Below, piece after piece: positions 22,768 through 30,365 of a stretch of DNA of 64,000 bases (position 1 is its first letter; each line of letters begins with the position of its first letter). Below the pieces are notes generated by a model, which was given only the letters and a program-made list of their open reading frames with translations, ran no database searches and was not told the origin of the DNA. The translations under genes and the position numbers were made by a program. Location of the stretch: contig NZ_OY764902.1 of NCBI RefSeq assembly GCF_963668665.1, positions 186,001-250,000 on the forward strand, in the 5' to 3' direction. The stretch comes from an uncultured Anaeromusa sp. Its GTDB lineage: Bacteria > Bacillota > Negativicutes > Anaeromusales > Anaeromusaceae.

Positions 22768-22772
22768 TTTTT

Positions 22773-22817
22773 AAAAAACAGGTGGTTATCCTTAAGGGTA
22801 ACTACCTGTTTTTTTAA
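22773..22817 (+). terminator. Terminator after the NlpC/P60 gene
   Basis: AAAAAACAGGT (22773-22783) pairs with ACCTGTTTTTT (22804-22814), and the inner part continues as GGTTATCC/GGGTAACT with a TTAA loop and two wobble pairs. The stem ends in a T run and can work on both strands. Confidence 0.88.
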
Positions 22818-22837
22818 AATCTAAATGAGAAAGATTC

Positions 22838-22892
22838 TTGCAAGACTTAGGGAGATATGCTATTCTCTTAATAGGAATATTACTATTAAGAG
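22838..22892 (+). promoter_or_regulatory. znuA promoter with palindromic (Zur-type) operator
   Basis: The promoter is TTGCAA (22838-22843) and TATTCT (22861-22866), spaced by 17 bases. It overlaps a perfect inverted repeat: arms CTCTTAATAG (22865-22874) and CTATTAAGAG (22883-22892) with an 8-base centre. The repeat starts at the -10 box, covers the probable transcription start and reaches the ribosome site. A Fur-family regulator gene is the second gene of the operon, so zinc-dependent autorepression is likely (inference). Confidence 0.8.
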
Positions 22893-22901
22893 GTGGATGC
22901 T

Positions 22902-23849
22902 GTGTCTCGTCGAAGTGTATTTATCATCATGCTGGTATTTTTGGTAAGCGCTATTGCTGGTTGCGGTATGAATGCAAAACCGCAAGAGAAAAAACTACAA
23001 GTAGTGGCATCGGTATATCCAGTGCAAGAATTCGTCAAAGCTGTGGGGAAAGATAGAGTGGAGGTTTCCCTTTTGGTTCCGCCGGGAACAGAGCCTCATG
23101 ACTGGGAACCGACGGCAAAAGATCTGGCTAAAATCAAAGGCAGCGCACTATTGGTTTACCATGGCGCCGGCTTGGAGCACTGGGTTGGGGCTGTTGTGAA
23201 ACCAGAACTGTTAGGCTCGGCTAAGGCGGTGGAAGCAAGCAATGGAATTGCTTTGCTGGATGCAGCGGAAAGCGAGTCAGGAGAAGAGGCTGGACATTCT
23301 CATGGCGGCGAAGCACATGGCGCAAAAGACCCCCATGTTTGGCTGGACCCGGTGCTGGCGCAGCAAGAAGTGAAAACTATTTTGGCGGCGTTGGTAGAAG
23401 TGGATCCGGCCCATGCCGGTGAGTATGAAGCCAATGCGGCGGCGTACCTAAAAGAGCTGCAGCAGCTGCATGAAGAATATACCGCCGCGTTGCGGCAGAC
23501 TGCTAAAAAAGAGCTGATTACAAGCCATGCAGCTTTTTCTTATTTGGCTAAGCGCTACCAGTTGCAGCAAGTGCCGGTCATGGGACTGTCTCCTGACGCC
23601 GAGCCGACAGCTGACAAAATGGCTGAAATTATCCGTTTTTGCAAAACGCATCAAGTGAAGTATATTTTCTTTGAAACCTTGGTGAGTCCTAAATTGGCGG
23701 AAGTTTTAAGCCGCGAAGCCGGCGCGTCGACGCTGGTGCTTAATCCGCTGGAAGGACTGACTGTCGAAGAATACAAGGCAGGAAAATCTTCCTATTTGAC
23801 GCTTATGCGGGAAAACTTGCAACAGCTTAAGAAGGCGTTGGCCCAATAG
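22902..23849 (+). CDS. znuA: Zinc ABC transporter substrate-binding lipoprotein
   Basis: A lipoprotein signal peptide ends in the lipobox AIAGC, so the mature protein is anchored at the outer face of the membrane. The cluster 9 binding-protein features are VVASVYPVQEFVKAVGKDRVEV, PPGTEPHDWEPT with the first metal His, a His-rich loop HSHGGEAHGAKDPHVWLDP, and ITSHAAFSYLAKRYQL with a further His. The His-rich loop favours zinc over manganese. GTG 22902 is preceded by AAGAGG 8 bases away; GTG 22893 in the same frame lies within that site. Length is 315 aa. Confidence 0.92.
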   Translation: MSRRSVFIIMLVFLVSAIAGCGMNAKPQEKKLQVVASVYPVQEFVKAVGKDRVEVSLLVPPGTEPHDWEPTAKDLAKIKGSALLVYHGAGLEHWVGAVVKPELLGSAKAVEASNGIALLDAAESESGEEAGHSHGGEAHGAKDPHVWLDPVLAQQEVKTILAALVEVDPAHAGEYEANAAAYLKELQQLHEEYTAALRQTAKKELITSHAAFSYLAKRYQLQQVPVMGLSPDAEPTADKMAEIIRFCKTHQVKYIFFETLVSPKLAEVLSREAGASTLVLNPLEGLTVEEYKAGKSSYLTLMRENLQQLKKALAQ

Positions 23850-23882
23850 CGGGTTTGGCTTTTCGAAAGGAGTTGCTGGATA

Positions 23883-24335
23883 ATGGAGAAATTGGAAGAA
23901 GCGTTGGCGACGCTGCGTCGCCAGGGCTGTCGGATTACGGAGCAGCGTAAAGCGGTGCTGCAAGTGATTGCTGCAGCGGGGCAGCCGATGCGTGCGGTGG
24001 ATATTTGGCAGCAGGTGCGTCTTAAAGAAGATGACATAAGTCTAGATACGGTATACCGCAATCTGACGCTGCTGGTGGAGCAGGGTATTTTGCTTTCCAT
24101 TGGCGCGCTGGGGAAGGATGCGACATCCTACGAGTGGAGCCATGACGGTCACCATCATCATATCCGCTGTGTAGACTGCGGTCAGGCGGTATGTCTGGAT
24201 ATTTGCCCTGTAGATGCGCGGTTGGAAAAAGAAGCGCAAAGCAAAGGATATCAGCTGTTGCGGCATTCGTTGGACCTGTATGGACGCTGCACAAATTGTA
24301 CTCGTAAAAAAGCCGGGCAGGAGGACCCCGTATGA
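23883..24335 (+). CDS. zur: Fur-family metalloregulator, probably Zur
   Basis: The 150 aa protein has the Fur winged helix in residues about 1-80 (RRQGCRITEQRKAVLQVI, ISLDTVYRNLTLLVEQGI). The dimer domain starts with the metal block GHHHHIRCVDCG, with C96 and C99, and ends with a second CxxC pair, GRCTNC, so the structural zinc site is present. Fur, Zur and PerR share this layout; the place between znuA and znuC, under the same palindromic operator, indicates Zur. AAGGAG precedes ATG 23883, and the stop overlaps the znuC start (ATGA). Confidence 0.87.
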   Translation: MEKLEEALATLRRQGCRITEQRKAVLQVIAAAGQPMRAVDIWQQVRLKEDDISLDTVYRNLTLLVEQGILLSIGALGKDATSYEWSHDGHHHHIRCVDCGQAVCLDICPVDARLEKEAQSKGYQLLRHSLDLYGRCTNCTRKKAGQEDPV

Positions 24336-25015
24336 TTCGAATTGAACATATTTCTTTTTCCTATGAAGCCGATGCGGTATTGAACGATGTATCCCTTGCA
24401 GTGGACAGTGGTGAATTTGTAGCTTTAGTAGGCCCCAATGGAGGCGGCAAGACGACTTTAATTCGCCTGTTAGCTGGCTTGGGTCAGCCTAGCGCAGGCG
24501 GCATTTATATTGACGGCAAAGCGCCGCGTGATTTTTTGAAAACCGGTACCTTAGCCTATGTGCCTCAACAGTACAGCCAAAATGTTTCCGGCTTTCCGAT
24601 GACGGTGAGAGAGCTTTTGCAGTTGTTGCCGCAGCGGCGGCGGACGGCCAAAGAAGTCTTGCAGATTGTAGGCTTGGAGGGGATTGAAGGGAAGCGTCTG
24701 GAGGCCTTGTCCGGAGGACAGCTGCAGCGAGTGCTGATTGCTCGAGCACTTTTAACAGCGCCGAAAGTGCTGTTATTGGATGAACCTACAAGCGGTGTTG
24801 ATTACGAGGCAAGTACGCAAATTTACAAATTGTTGCAAAAACTTTGCCGCCAAGAAGCCCTGACGGTTGTGATGGTTTCTCATGATGTTGATAATGCAGC
24901 CCGCTGGACCAGCAGGGTAGCTTGTATCAATAAGGGGCTGTGCTTTTATGGCACGAACGAGGAATTTGCTTCCACGCACATTCAAGAGCGCCATCTTTGG
25001 TATTATACAGGTTGA
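24332..25015 (+). CDS. znuC: Zinc ABC transporter ATP-binding protein
   Basis: The 227 aa ATPase has Walker A VGPNGGGKTT (near residue 34), the Q loop in VPQQYSQNVSGFPMTVREL, the ABC signature ALSGGQLQRVLIARAL, Walker B VLLLDEPTSGVD and the switch histidine MVSHDV. It powers zinc uptake with ZnuA and ZnuB. Gene order znuA-zur-znuC-znuB in one operon, with overlaps, supports this. AGGAGG before ATG 24332 is strong. Confidence 0.94.
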   Translation: MIRIEHISFSYEADAVLNDVSLAVDSGEFVALVGPNGGGKTTLIRLLAGLGQPSAGGIYIDGKAPRDFLKTGTLAYVPQQYSQNVSGFPMTVRELLQLLPQRRRTAKEVLQIVGLEGIEGKRLEALSGGQLQRVLIARALLTAPKVLLLDEPTSGVDYEASTQIYKLLQKLCRQEALTVVMVSHDVDNAARWTSRVACINKGLCFYGTNEEFASTHIQERHLWYYTG

Positions 25016-25029
25016 TGGGAGGAGATTTT

Positions 25030-25836
25030 GTGGAAGCATTTAGTTATGATTTTATGCAGCGCGCTTTGGCGGCAGGCCTTGTGATTGCCTTGCTATGTCC
25101 GTTGATTGGCTTTTTTGTGGTGGTTCGCAGACAATCGCTGATTGGGGACGGCTTAGGACATTTGGCTTTTGCCGGCGTTACTGGAGCCTCGCTGCTGGGG
25201 GTATATCCGGTAGTCGGCGCTTTGACTGTGACGGTTCTTGGCTCATTGGGCATTGAATGGGTTAGGCAGCGCCATCGAGCGCACAGCGATATGGGCTTAG
25301 CCATTGTATTTTACGCCGGTATGGCTTTGGCGGTGCTGTTCAGCACTATGAACCGTATGGGGGGGAACTCGCTTTTAAGCGTTCTTTTTGGCAGCATTCT
25401 GACAGTGACGCCGGAAGATGTTTGGAGTATGGTTGGCTGTGGCCTTGTTGTAGGCTTTTTGTTATTGCGTATGGCGCCCAAACTGCTGTGCATGGCCTTT
25501 GATGAGGAAATGGCTTATGTATCCGGCATGCCGGTGAAGAGGTTGAACTGTCTGTTTAGTATTTTAATGGCAGTGGTTGTCGTTTTAGGCATGCGCATTG
25601 TCGGTATTCTGTTGGTCAGCGCGTTGATGATTGTACCGGTGGCGGCAGCCTTGCAGTTCCGCAAAGGCTTTCGCGTGACGCTGGCTTTGGCGGAATTGTT
25701 TGCTCTTCTGGCAGTGCTTTGGGGACTGAGCGTATCCTTTTATCTGGATATGGCTCCCGGAGGAACCATTGTTCTTTGCTGCATTTTGTTGTATTTGGCT
25801 GCCGGTTTGGCAGCTAAAGTATTTTGCAAGGAATAG
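25030..25836 (+). CDS. znuB: Zinc ABC transporter permease
   Basis: The 268 aa ABC-3 family membrane protein has seven to eight hydrophobic helices. Family blocks are CPLIGFFVVVRRQSLIGDGLGHLAFAGV near residues 22-49, NSLLSVLFGSILTVTPEDV, and GMRIVGILLVSALMIVPVAAA. I prefer GTG 25030, which follows GGGAGGAG by about 6 bases; ATG 25015 in the same frame overlaps the znuC stop but has no good site. Last gene of the zinc operon. Confidence 0.93.
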   Translation: MEAFSYDFMQRALAAGLVIALLCPLIGFFVVVRRQSLIGDGLGHLAFAGVTGASLLGVYPVVGALTVTVLGSLGIEWVRQRHRAHSDMGLAIVFYAGMALAVLFSTMNRMGGNSLLSVLFGSILTVTPEDVWSMVGCGLVVGFLLLRMAPKLLCMAFDEEMAYVSGMPVKRLNCLFSILMAVVVVLGMRIVGILLVSALMIVPVAAALQFRKGFRVTLALAELFALLAVLWGLSVSFYLDMAPGGTIVLCCILLYLAAGLAAKVFCKE

Positions 25837-25879
25837 AACGTCATAGTAGGTATGATATCAATAAATTAGGTAATTACGG

Positions 25880-25909
25880 TTGACTATGTTTATTTTTAGG
25901 GTCTATGAT
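25880..25909 (+). promoter_or_regulatory. Promoter of the MCP-like gene
   Basis: TTGACT (25880-25885) and TATGAT (25904-25909) are spaced by 18 bases, 35 bases before the ATG at 25945. No sigma-28-type (TAAA/GCCGATAA) sequence was found here. Confidence 0.62.
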
Positions 25910-25944
25910 TTAAGGAGACGATATTATTTTGTGGAGGGATTGCT

Positions 25945-26784
25945 ATGCATCAGGCTGCAGAAATATTGAACTCCTTTTGCGCGGTAGCTGAGTACATACC
26001 ACAGCTTGTCAATCATAAAATGGGCATGGTTGTTTGTGATCGGGAGCGTTGGATTGCCGTTAATTCCATCGAAGAACTGCGTAAGCAGGTGTGCTTGGGA
26101 GAACCGGTAAAATCTGGATCGGCCGTGCAGCAGGCGATGCAGCTCAAGCGTCGGGTTTGCGTACATGTGGACAAAGTTATTTACGGCATACCCTATGTTG
26201 CCGTCAGTATGCCGATTTATGCTGGCGACGTGATTGTAGGAGCCGTGGCTATTCATGAATCTTTGGAGACGGCGTCCATCTTGTTGGACTCAGCGGCGGA
26301 GCTGCAAGAAGCGGCTGCTATGATGAAAGAGGTTATCGACAAGGTGCATGAAGACGCCCAATCGCTGGCTGGCGTCGGGGGCCTTTTAAAGCAGTTGTCA
26401 GGGGAAGCGCAAAAACATGTTAAAGGGACGGATCAAGTATTAAACTTTATCAAGAACGTCGCCAGCCAAACTAATTTGCTGGGTTTGAATGCCGCCATTG
26501 AAGCGGCGCGAGTTGGCGAATTGGGGCGAGGCTTTGGGGTCGTAGCGGAAGAAGTGCGCAAATTGGCTGTGGATAGTGCTGGTTCGGCAGGACAAATTGA
26601 GACCATTTTAAAAGAAATTGGCAGCAGTATCGGCAAGATCAGCAATGAAATTGTACGAATTGAGTCGCTGGCGGAGCAGCAGGCGCAGGAGCTTTCCGGC
26701 GTTACCGATCATGGCAAGCGTCTCATAGAGCTGTCGGTGCGTTTGAACGAGCTGGCTGGAAGTTTGAATTGTGCGGAAAAATAG
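25945..26784 (+). CDS. Soluble methyl-accepting-chemotaxis-like protein with short signalling domain
   Basis: The 279 aa protein has no membrane segment. Residues about 1-110 form an uncharacterised sensor-like region ending in [26 protein letters not shown], similar to cytoplasmic PAS/GAF-type folds. Residues about 140-250 contain the MCP hairpin tip [36 protein letters not shown]. The signalling domain is short and lacks room for full methylation helices. It may act on CheA or on a different partner; ligand unknown. Strong GGAGGGA site before ATG 25945. The gene has its own promoter and faces pncB. Confidence 0.82.
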   Translation: MHQAAEILNSFCAVAEYIPQLVNHKMGMVVCDRERWIAVNSIEELRKQVCLGEPVKSGSAVQQAMQLKRRVCVHVDKVIYGIPYVAVSMPIYAGDVIVGAVAIHESLETASILLDSAAELQEAAAMMKEVIDKVHEDAQSLAGVGGLLKQLSGEAQKHVKGTDQVLNFIKNVASQTNLLGLNAAIEAARVGELGRGFGVVAEEVRKLAVDSAGSAGQIETILKEIGSSIGKISNEIVRIESLAEQQAQELSGVTDHGKRLIELSVRLNELAGSLNCAEK

Positions 26785-26797
26785 CGGCGCGTGCCGT

Positions 26798-26840
26798 AAA
26801 ATAAGAAAGGACCCGCTTTTAGCGGGTCCTTTCTTATTTT
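26798..26840. terminator. Bidirectional terminator between MCP-like gene and pncB
   Basis: A perfect 20-bp inverted repeat (26798-26817 with 26821-26840, loop TTT) has A-rich and T-rich outer ends, so it gives a T run on either strand. It lies between the converging genes; its right arm covers the last codons of pncB. Confidence 0.92.
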
Positions 26841-27889
26841 ATAAGCTCTAATTTTGGATTTGGCCGCAATTGCCGGCCAAATTTGGCGCATTCTTCGTTG
26901 TTGACCATGACAATATCGGCGGTAAAATTAATGTTTTCCTTTTCAAAAAGGCTGCTGCCTACAGCATAAACGTCGACAGGAGTTTTTTCACGCTCGAACT
27001 GTTGGATTCGTTCGGCATTGAAACCGCCGGAAACGACTATCTTTACATGGGAGAATCCTTCGCCATCTAAGGCGCGGCGTACGTTGCGCACTAATTGAGG
27101 GCAAACACCGGTGGGCTTGAAGGTACTCATATAGGGGATTACAGAGGCATCCACAAGAGCGTCTGATGTATCCAAGCGTACGCCCCATAAGGAGTCACCC
27201 AAGGCGCGAGCTATGGTTAGGCTGGTTTCCACGCAGTTGTTGTCGAAATCAACAAGCGCCACGCGATTGACTTGAGGATCAATATATTTGTGGAAGGCAT
27301 TTGTTGCGCGCAAGGTGTCGCCGCCGTACGTGGCAATTAAGGCGTGGGGAATGGTGCCAATGGCGTCATCATAACCGTATTGTGCGTTGGCAATAGTGGA
27401 GACGCCTTGGGCGCCGCCGATATAAGCGGCATAGCCGTCTACTTCCTGCACACTGTAATGATCGAAACGAGATGGGAAAAAGAGAACCGGCTTATTGTTG
27501 GCGACTCGGACTACTTCATGAACATGCGTGGCAATTTTACTCTGGCGCGCCAACACGCCAAGATAAACGGTTTCTAGATGTGAAAAGTCGGCCAAATCTC
27601 CTTCGATTGTCAGTACGGTTTCCCAAGGAGACAACTCGTCACCGTCGTGCAGGGCATGCAGTACTAAGGATTCCGGATGGTAAGCACAGCGTTGAATGAT
27701 AGCTAACGCTTCATCAATGCCGCATAAAATTGCATTTTTACGTTGGAAGATTTGCATCATAACGCGGGGATGATACCCGTCTTTTCGCAGAATGTCACTA
27801 GTTTTAATGAAATATGTATCACTGAAGTAACCGTTGCGGATCTTTTCTACCGGAATGTCAAAGCATTCGGGAGATCGGCGTTGTGTCAT
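26834..27889 (-). CDS. pncB: Nicotinate phosphoribosyltransferase
   Basis: The 351 aa protein, the only gene clearly on the minus strand, belongs to the NAPRTase family that makes nicotinate mononucleotide for NAD salvage. Typical blocks are YFSDTYFIKTSDIL near the start, SKIATHVHEVVRVA, a phosphate-binding VVSGGFNAERIQQFE and the sequence DVYAVGSSL. GGTIPHALIAT-like (here GTIPHALIATYGG) is diagnostic for the family. AGGAGG precedes the ATG by 7 bases on the minus strand. It belongs to the short NAPRTase type found in Bacillota. Confidence 0.9.
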   Translation of the reverse strand: MTQRRSPECFDIPVEKIRNGYFSDTYFIKTSDILRKDGYHPRVMMQIFQRKNAILCGIDEALAIIQRCAYHPESLVLHALHDGDELSPWETVLTIEGDLADFSHLETVYLGVLARQSKIATHVHEVVRVANNKPVLFFPSRFDHYSVQEVDGYAAYIGGAQGVSTIANAQYGYDDAIGTIPHALIATYGGDTLRATNAFHKYIDPQVNRVALVDFDNNCVETSLTIARALGDSLWGVRLDTSDALVDASVIPYMSTFKPTGVCPQLVRNVRRALDGEGFSHVKIVVSGGFNAERIQQFEREKTPVDVYAVGSSLFEKENINFTADIVMVNNEECAKFGRQLRPNPKLELIK

Positions 27890-27984
27890 TCCTAAGCCTC
27901 CTAGCCTACCCTTTACAAATTTTACCGGGGAACGTCGGCCGCGATTGCGTCTGCCAGAATCAATCTGGCTGCCTGCTCCTTAAC

Positions 27985-28008
27985 ATACAATAAATATGAT
28001 ACAATAAA
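27985..28008. repeat. Direct repeat in the pncB/folP divergent promoter region
   Basis: ATACAATAAA occurs twice, at 27985-27994 and 27999-28008, a period of 14 bases, in an AT-rich stretch between the divergent genes. It could be an operator or part of promoters; each copy contains TACAAT. No -35 box at correct distance was found for either gene. Confidence 0.5.
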
Positions 28009-28113
28009 CATAAATGTTTTGGCAATCCTCTATTCAGAGAGGAAACTGCTACAAGCTATGATTTAGTTGCAATCGTGTTAACAGAAGTTCTTTAAAGGAG
28101 GAACTATTCTATT

Positions 28114-29322
28114 ATGGCATATAATTTGCGCTCTTTGTCCCTTGTGTCCTTGGCGGAAGCAAAACGCCAATTAGAACAGATTGGCTGTGACCCGGTCGGC
28201 GTCGCTTTGATGACGGAGAAGATGCTTTTACCAGTGTTGAAACTGGAGGGCTTATCGACGAAAGCTGCTAATTTATTAAAACAGACTTTTTTGGCGAAAG
28301 GCGGCGATGTGGCTGTTTCCAGAGGAACTGCTGACTTATCGGAGGAGTGTACCGATGTGTTGGTGTTTGCTACGGTCAAGCAGTATCGTCTGGCTCTGGC
28401 GCAGCTGAAACAGCAGCCGTGGGGCTTGCCTCGTGTGGCGGCGGCCATGGAACAGGCGCTAAAAGCGCATTTGCAGCCAACCTGTCAGCGTGAGTATGCG
28501 TGGCAAGACGGGAAACGCTTGGTCTTGACAGAAAACAGGACCCTTGTAATGGGAATTTTGAATGTAACGCCAGATTCCTTTTCTGATGGAGGTCGATATT
28601 TTTCAGTGGAAGCGGCGATAGAGCAGGCGCAACGGTTAGTGGAAGAGGGCGCGGATATTATTGACCTGGGGGCGGAATCAACTAGGCCGTATGGAGGAAA
28701 TCAGGAGATATCCGCCGAAATAGAGCTAAGTCGCATGTTGCCGGTATTAGAGCCGCTGGTTAAGCAGCTTTCAGTGCCGATATCCATTGATACGTACAAG
28801 GCGGAGGTCGCGGAAGCGGCGTTGCAAGCAGGGGCGCATATTATAAATGATGTCTGGGGCTTGCAAAGAGATGCTGGGATGGCTGCCGTAGCAGCTCGCC
28901 ATAATGTTCCTGTTGTGGTTATGCACAATCAACAAGAAGCAGTCTATACTGGAGATATAATGGGCAGTATTTGCGGCTTTTTACGGCGTAGTTTGGATCT
29001 GGCAGCAGCAGCCGGCGTTAGAGAGGAAAATGTTTGGATTGATCCGGGAATTGGCTTTGCCAAAACTTGTGCGCAAAATTTGGAGGTAATGTCTCGCCTT
29101 GGCGAATTGCAAGCAATGGGTTGTCCGGTTCTTCTTGGTACGTCGCGCAAACGTTTTATCGGCGAAGTGCTGGGCGGACTGGCAACGGATGAACGGGTCG
29201 AAGGGACGGCGGCGACGGTGGCTTGGGGGATTGCGCAAGGCGCTCAAATTGTTCGCGTCCATGATGTGAAGGCCATGGCGAGAATTGCAAAAATGATTAA
29301 TGCCATGCAGAAGAAAGGGTGA
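28114..29322 (+). CDS. folP: Dihydropteroate synthase with N-terminal extension
   Basis: Forms dihydropteroate from p-aminobenzoate and the pterin pyrophosphate. The core begins near residue 141: LVMGILNVTPDSFSDGG, DIIDLGAESTRPY, SIDTYKAEVAEAAL, HIINDVWG, VVVMHN, WIDPGIGFAKT, LLGTSRKRFIG and IVRVHDV are all intact. About 140 residues before the core are extra compared with the 270-aa classical enzyme; I do not recognise a known catalytic domain in them. AAAGGAGG precedes ATG 28114. First gene of folP-folB-folK. Confidence 0.93.
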   Translation: MAYNLRSLSLVSLAEAKRQLEQIGCDPVGVALMTEKMLLPVLKLEGLSTKAANLLKQTFLAKGGDVAVSRGTADLSEECTDVLVFATVKQYRLALAQLKQQPWGLPRVAAAMEQALKAHLQPTCQREYAWQDGKRLVLTENRTLVMGILNVTPDSFSDGGRYFSVEAAIEQAQRLVEEGADIIDLGAESTRPYGGNQEISAEIELSRMLPVLEPLVKQLSVPISIDTYKAEVAEAALQAGAHIINDVWGLQRDAGMAAVAARHNVPVVVMHNQQEAVYTGDIMGSICGFLRRSLDLAAAAGVREENVWIDPGIGFAKTCAQNLEVMSRLGELQAMGCPVLLGTSRKRFIGEVLGGLATDERVEGTAATVAWGIAQGAQIVRVHDVKAMARIAKMINAMQKKG

Positions 29323-29327
29323 AATCT

Positions 29328-29687
29328 ATGACAAAAATTACTTTGAAAAACATGATGGTGTATGGTTTCCATGGGGTATTTGAATATGAAAGAGAGCAAG
29401 GGCAGCGATTTTATTTGGATGTCACCATGAACGTGGATGCTCCGGCAGCGGAAAAATCTGATGAAGTGGGAGCTACCGTAGATTATACCTCTGTATATGC
29501 GTTGGTGCGCCGTGAAGTGGAACAGAAGCGCTTTTTACTGTTAGAGGCGTTGGGATCCCATCTAGCGGAACTGCTGTTGAGCGAGTGGATCACTATTAAT
29601 GAAGTAACTGTGGCGATTCGTAAGCCCGCAGTACCGTTGCCGGGACAAATTGACTATGTAGAAGTAGAAGTATCAAGAAGGCGGTGA
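29328..29687 (+). CDS. folB: Dihydroneopterin aldolase
   Basis: FolB cleaves 7,8-dihydroneopterin to the hydroxymethyl pterin. The 119 aa protein shows GFHGVFEYEREQGQRFYLDVTMNVD (active-site Glu region), VDYTSVYALVRREVEQKRFLLLEALGSHLAE and the Lys in VTVAIRKPAVPLPG. Full length for the family. ATG 29328 has AAAGGGTG 6 bases upstream; GTG 29319 in the same frame is inside that site. Gap to folP is 5 bases, to folK 4 bases. Confidence 0.95.
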   Translation: MTKITLKNMMVYGFHGVFEYEREQGQRFYLDVTMNVDAPAAEKSDEVGATVDYTSVYALVRREVEQKRFLLLEALGSHLAELLLSEWITINEVTVAIRKPAVPLPGQIDYVEVEVSRRR

Positions 29688-29691
29688 GTTC

Positions 29692-30198
29692 TTGATTTTG
29701 TTGTCCATCGGTTCCAATCAGGGGGACCGGTTGGCTTTGTTTGCGCAGGCGGCAGCGCTTCTGGCCGAAAAAGGAGTAAAAATTCTTGAAGCCTCCGCAG
29801 TATATGAGACAGAACCCTTTGGCTTTCATGAGCAACCTCCGTTTTTAAATGCCGTGTTACTGGTGGAAACAACTGCAGTCCCAGAAGAACTTTTGGCGGT
29901 TTGTTTGGCGGTAGAAACAGCTCTTGGCCGCAAGCGGTCAGTGCGGTGGGGGCCGCGGACGCTAGACTTGGATATTTTGTATATTTCTGGCATACAGTGT
30001 CATAGCGAGCAATTGACCTTGCCGCATCCAGGCCTGTTTCAACGGGCTTTTGTGCTGGTGCCGCTATGGGAACTTTTAAAGGAACGCCTGCCGGAAGATC
30101 TTGAGGCGGTGCCGGAGCGCTTGGCGGACTTACAGGCGGATGTACAAGGCGTGCGCTGGTATGCTCCCTTTCCCTTGCCCCAGGCAAGAAGGAAATAA
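29692..30198 (+). CDS. folK: 2-amino-4-hydroxy-6-hydroxymethyldihydropteridine pyrophosphokinase
   Basis: FolK pyrophosphorylates the hydroxymethyl pterin for FolP. Blocks: LLSIGSNQGDRLA, VYETEPFGFHEQPPFLNAV, the GRKRSVRWGPRTLDLDILY catalytic region and LPHPGLFQRAFVLVPL. TTG 29692 is the first start in frame after the AAGGCGGTGAG site. At 168 aa it is normal, with a short non-conserved tail. Confidence 0.95.
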   Translation: MILLSIGSNQGDRLALFAQAAALLAEKGVKILEASAVYETEPFGFHEQPPFLNAVLLVETTAVPEELLAVCLAVETALGRKRSVRWGPRTLDLDILYISGIQCHSEQLTLPHPGLFQRAFVLVPLWELLKERLPEDLEAVPERLADLQADVQGVRWYAPFPLPQARRK

Positions 30199-30249
30199 AA
30201 GTGGCTGTCAGGCAGGCGCTAGATGACAATTTTCATTTGTATTTTAGGA

Positions 30250-30282
30250 AGAAACCATTTCTTTTGAGTGGTTTCTTTTTTT
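30250..30282 (+). terminator. Terminator after folK
   Basis: AGAAACCA and TGGTTTCT arms (30250-30257 and 30269-30276) with an 11-base loop, followed by seven T. Confidence 0.85.
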
Positions 30283-30289
30283 CATTCCC

Positions 30290-30319
30290 TTGACCGTGCG
30301 GGGAAATGCGGCTTATAAT
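30290..30319 (+). promoter_or_regulatory. Promoter of dprA-topA-trmFO
   Basis: TTGACC (30290-30295) and a perfect TATAAT (30314-30319) are spaced by 18 bases and located 47 bases before the dprA start. Confidence 0.75.
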
Positions 30320-30365
30320 AAAGGTCAATTGAGCGACCCCTTTGGCCGCAAAGGAGGGGATTTAG

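Noticed and set aside
25837..25944. Sigma-28 promoter for the MCP-like gene
   Set aside because: No TAAA / GCCGATAA pair at proper spacing; a sigma-A type TTGACT/TATGAT pair fits better.
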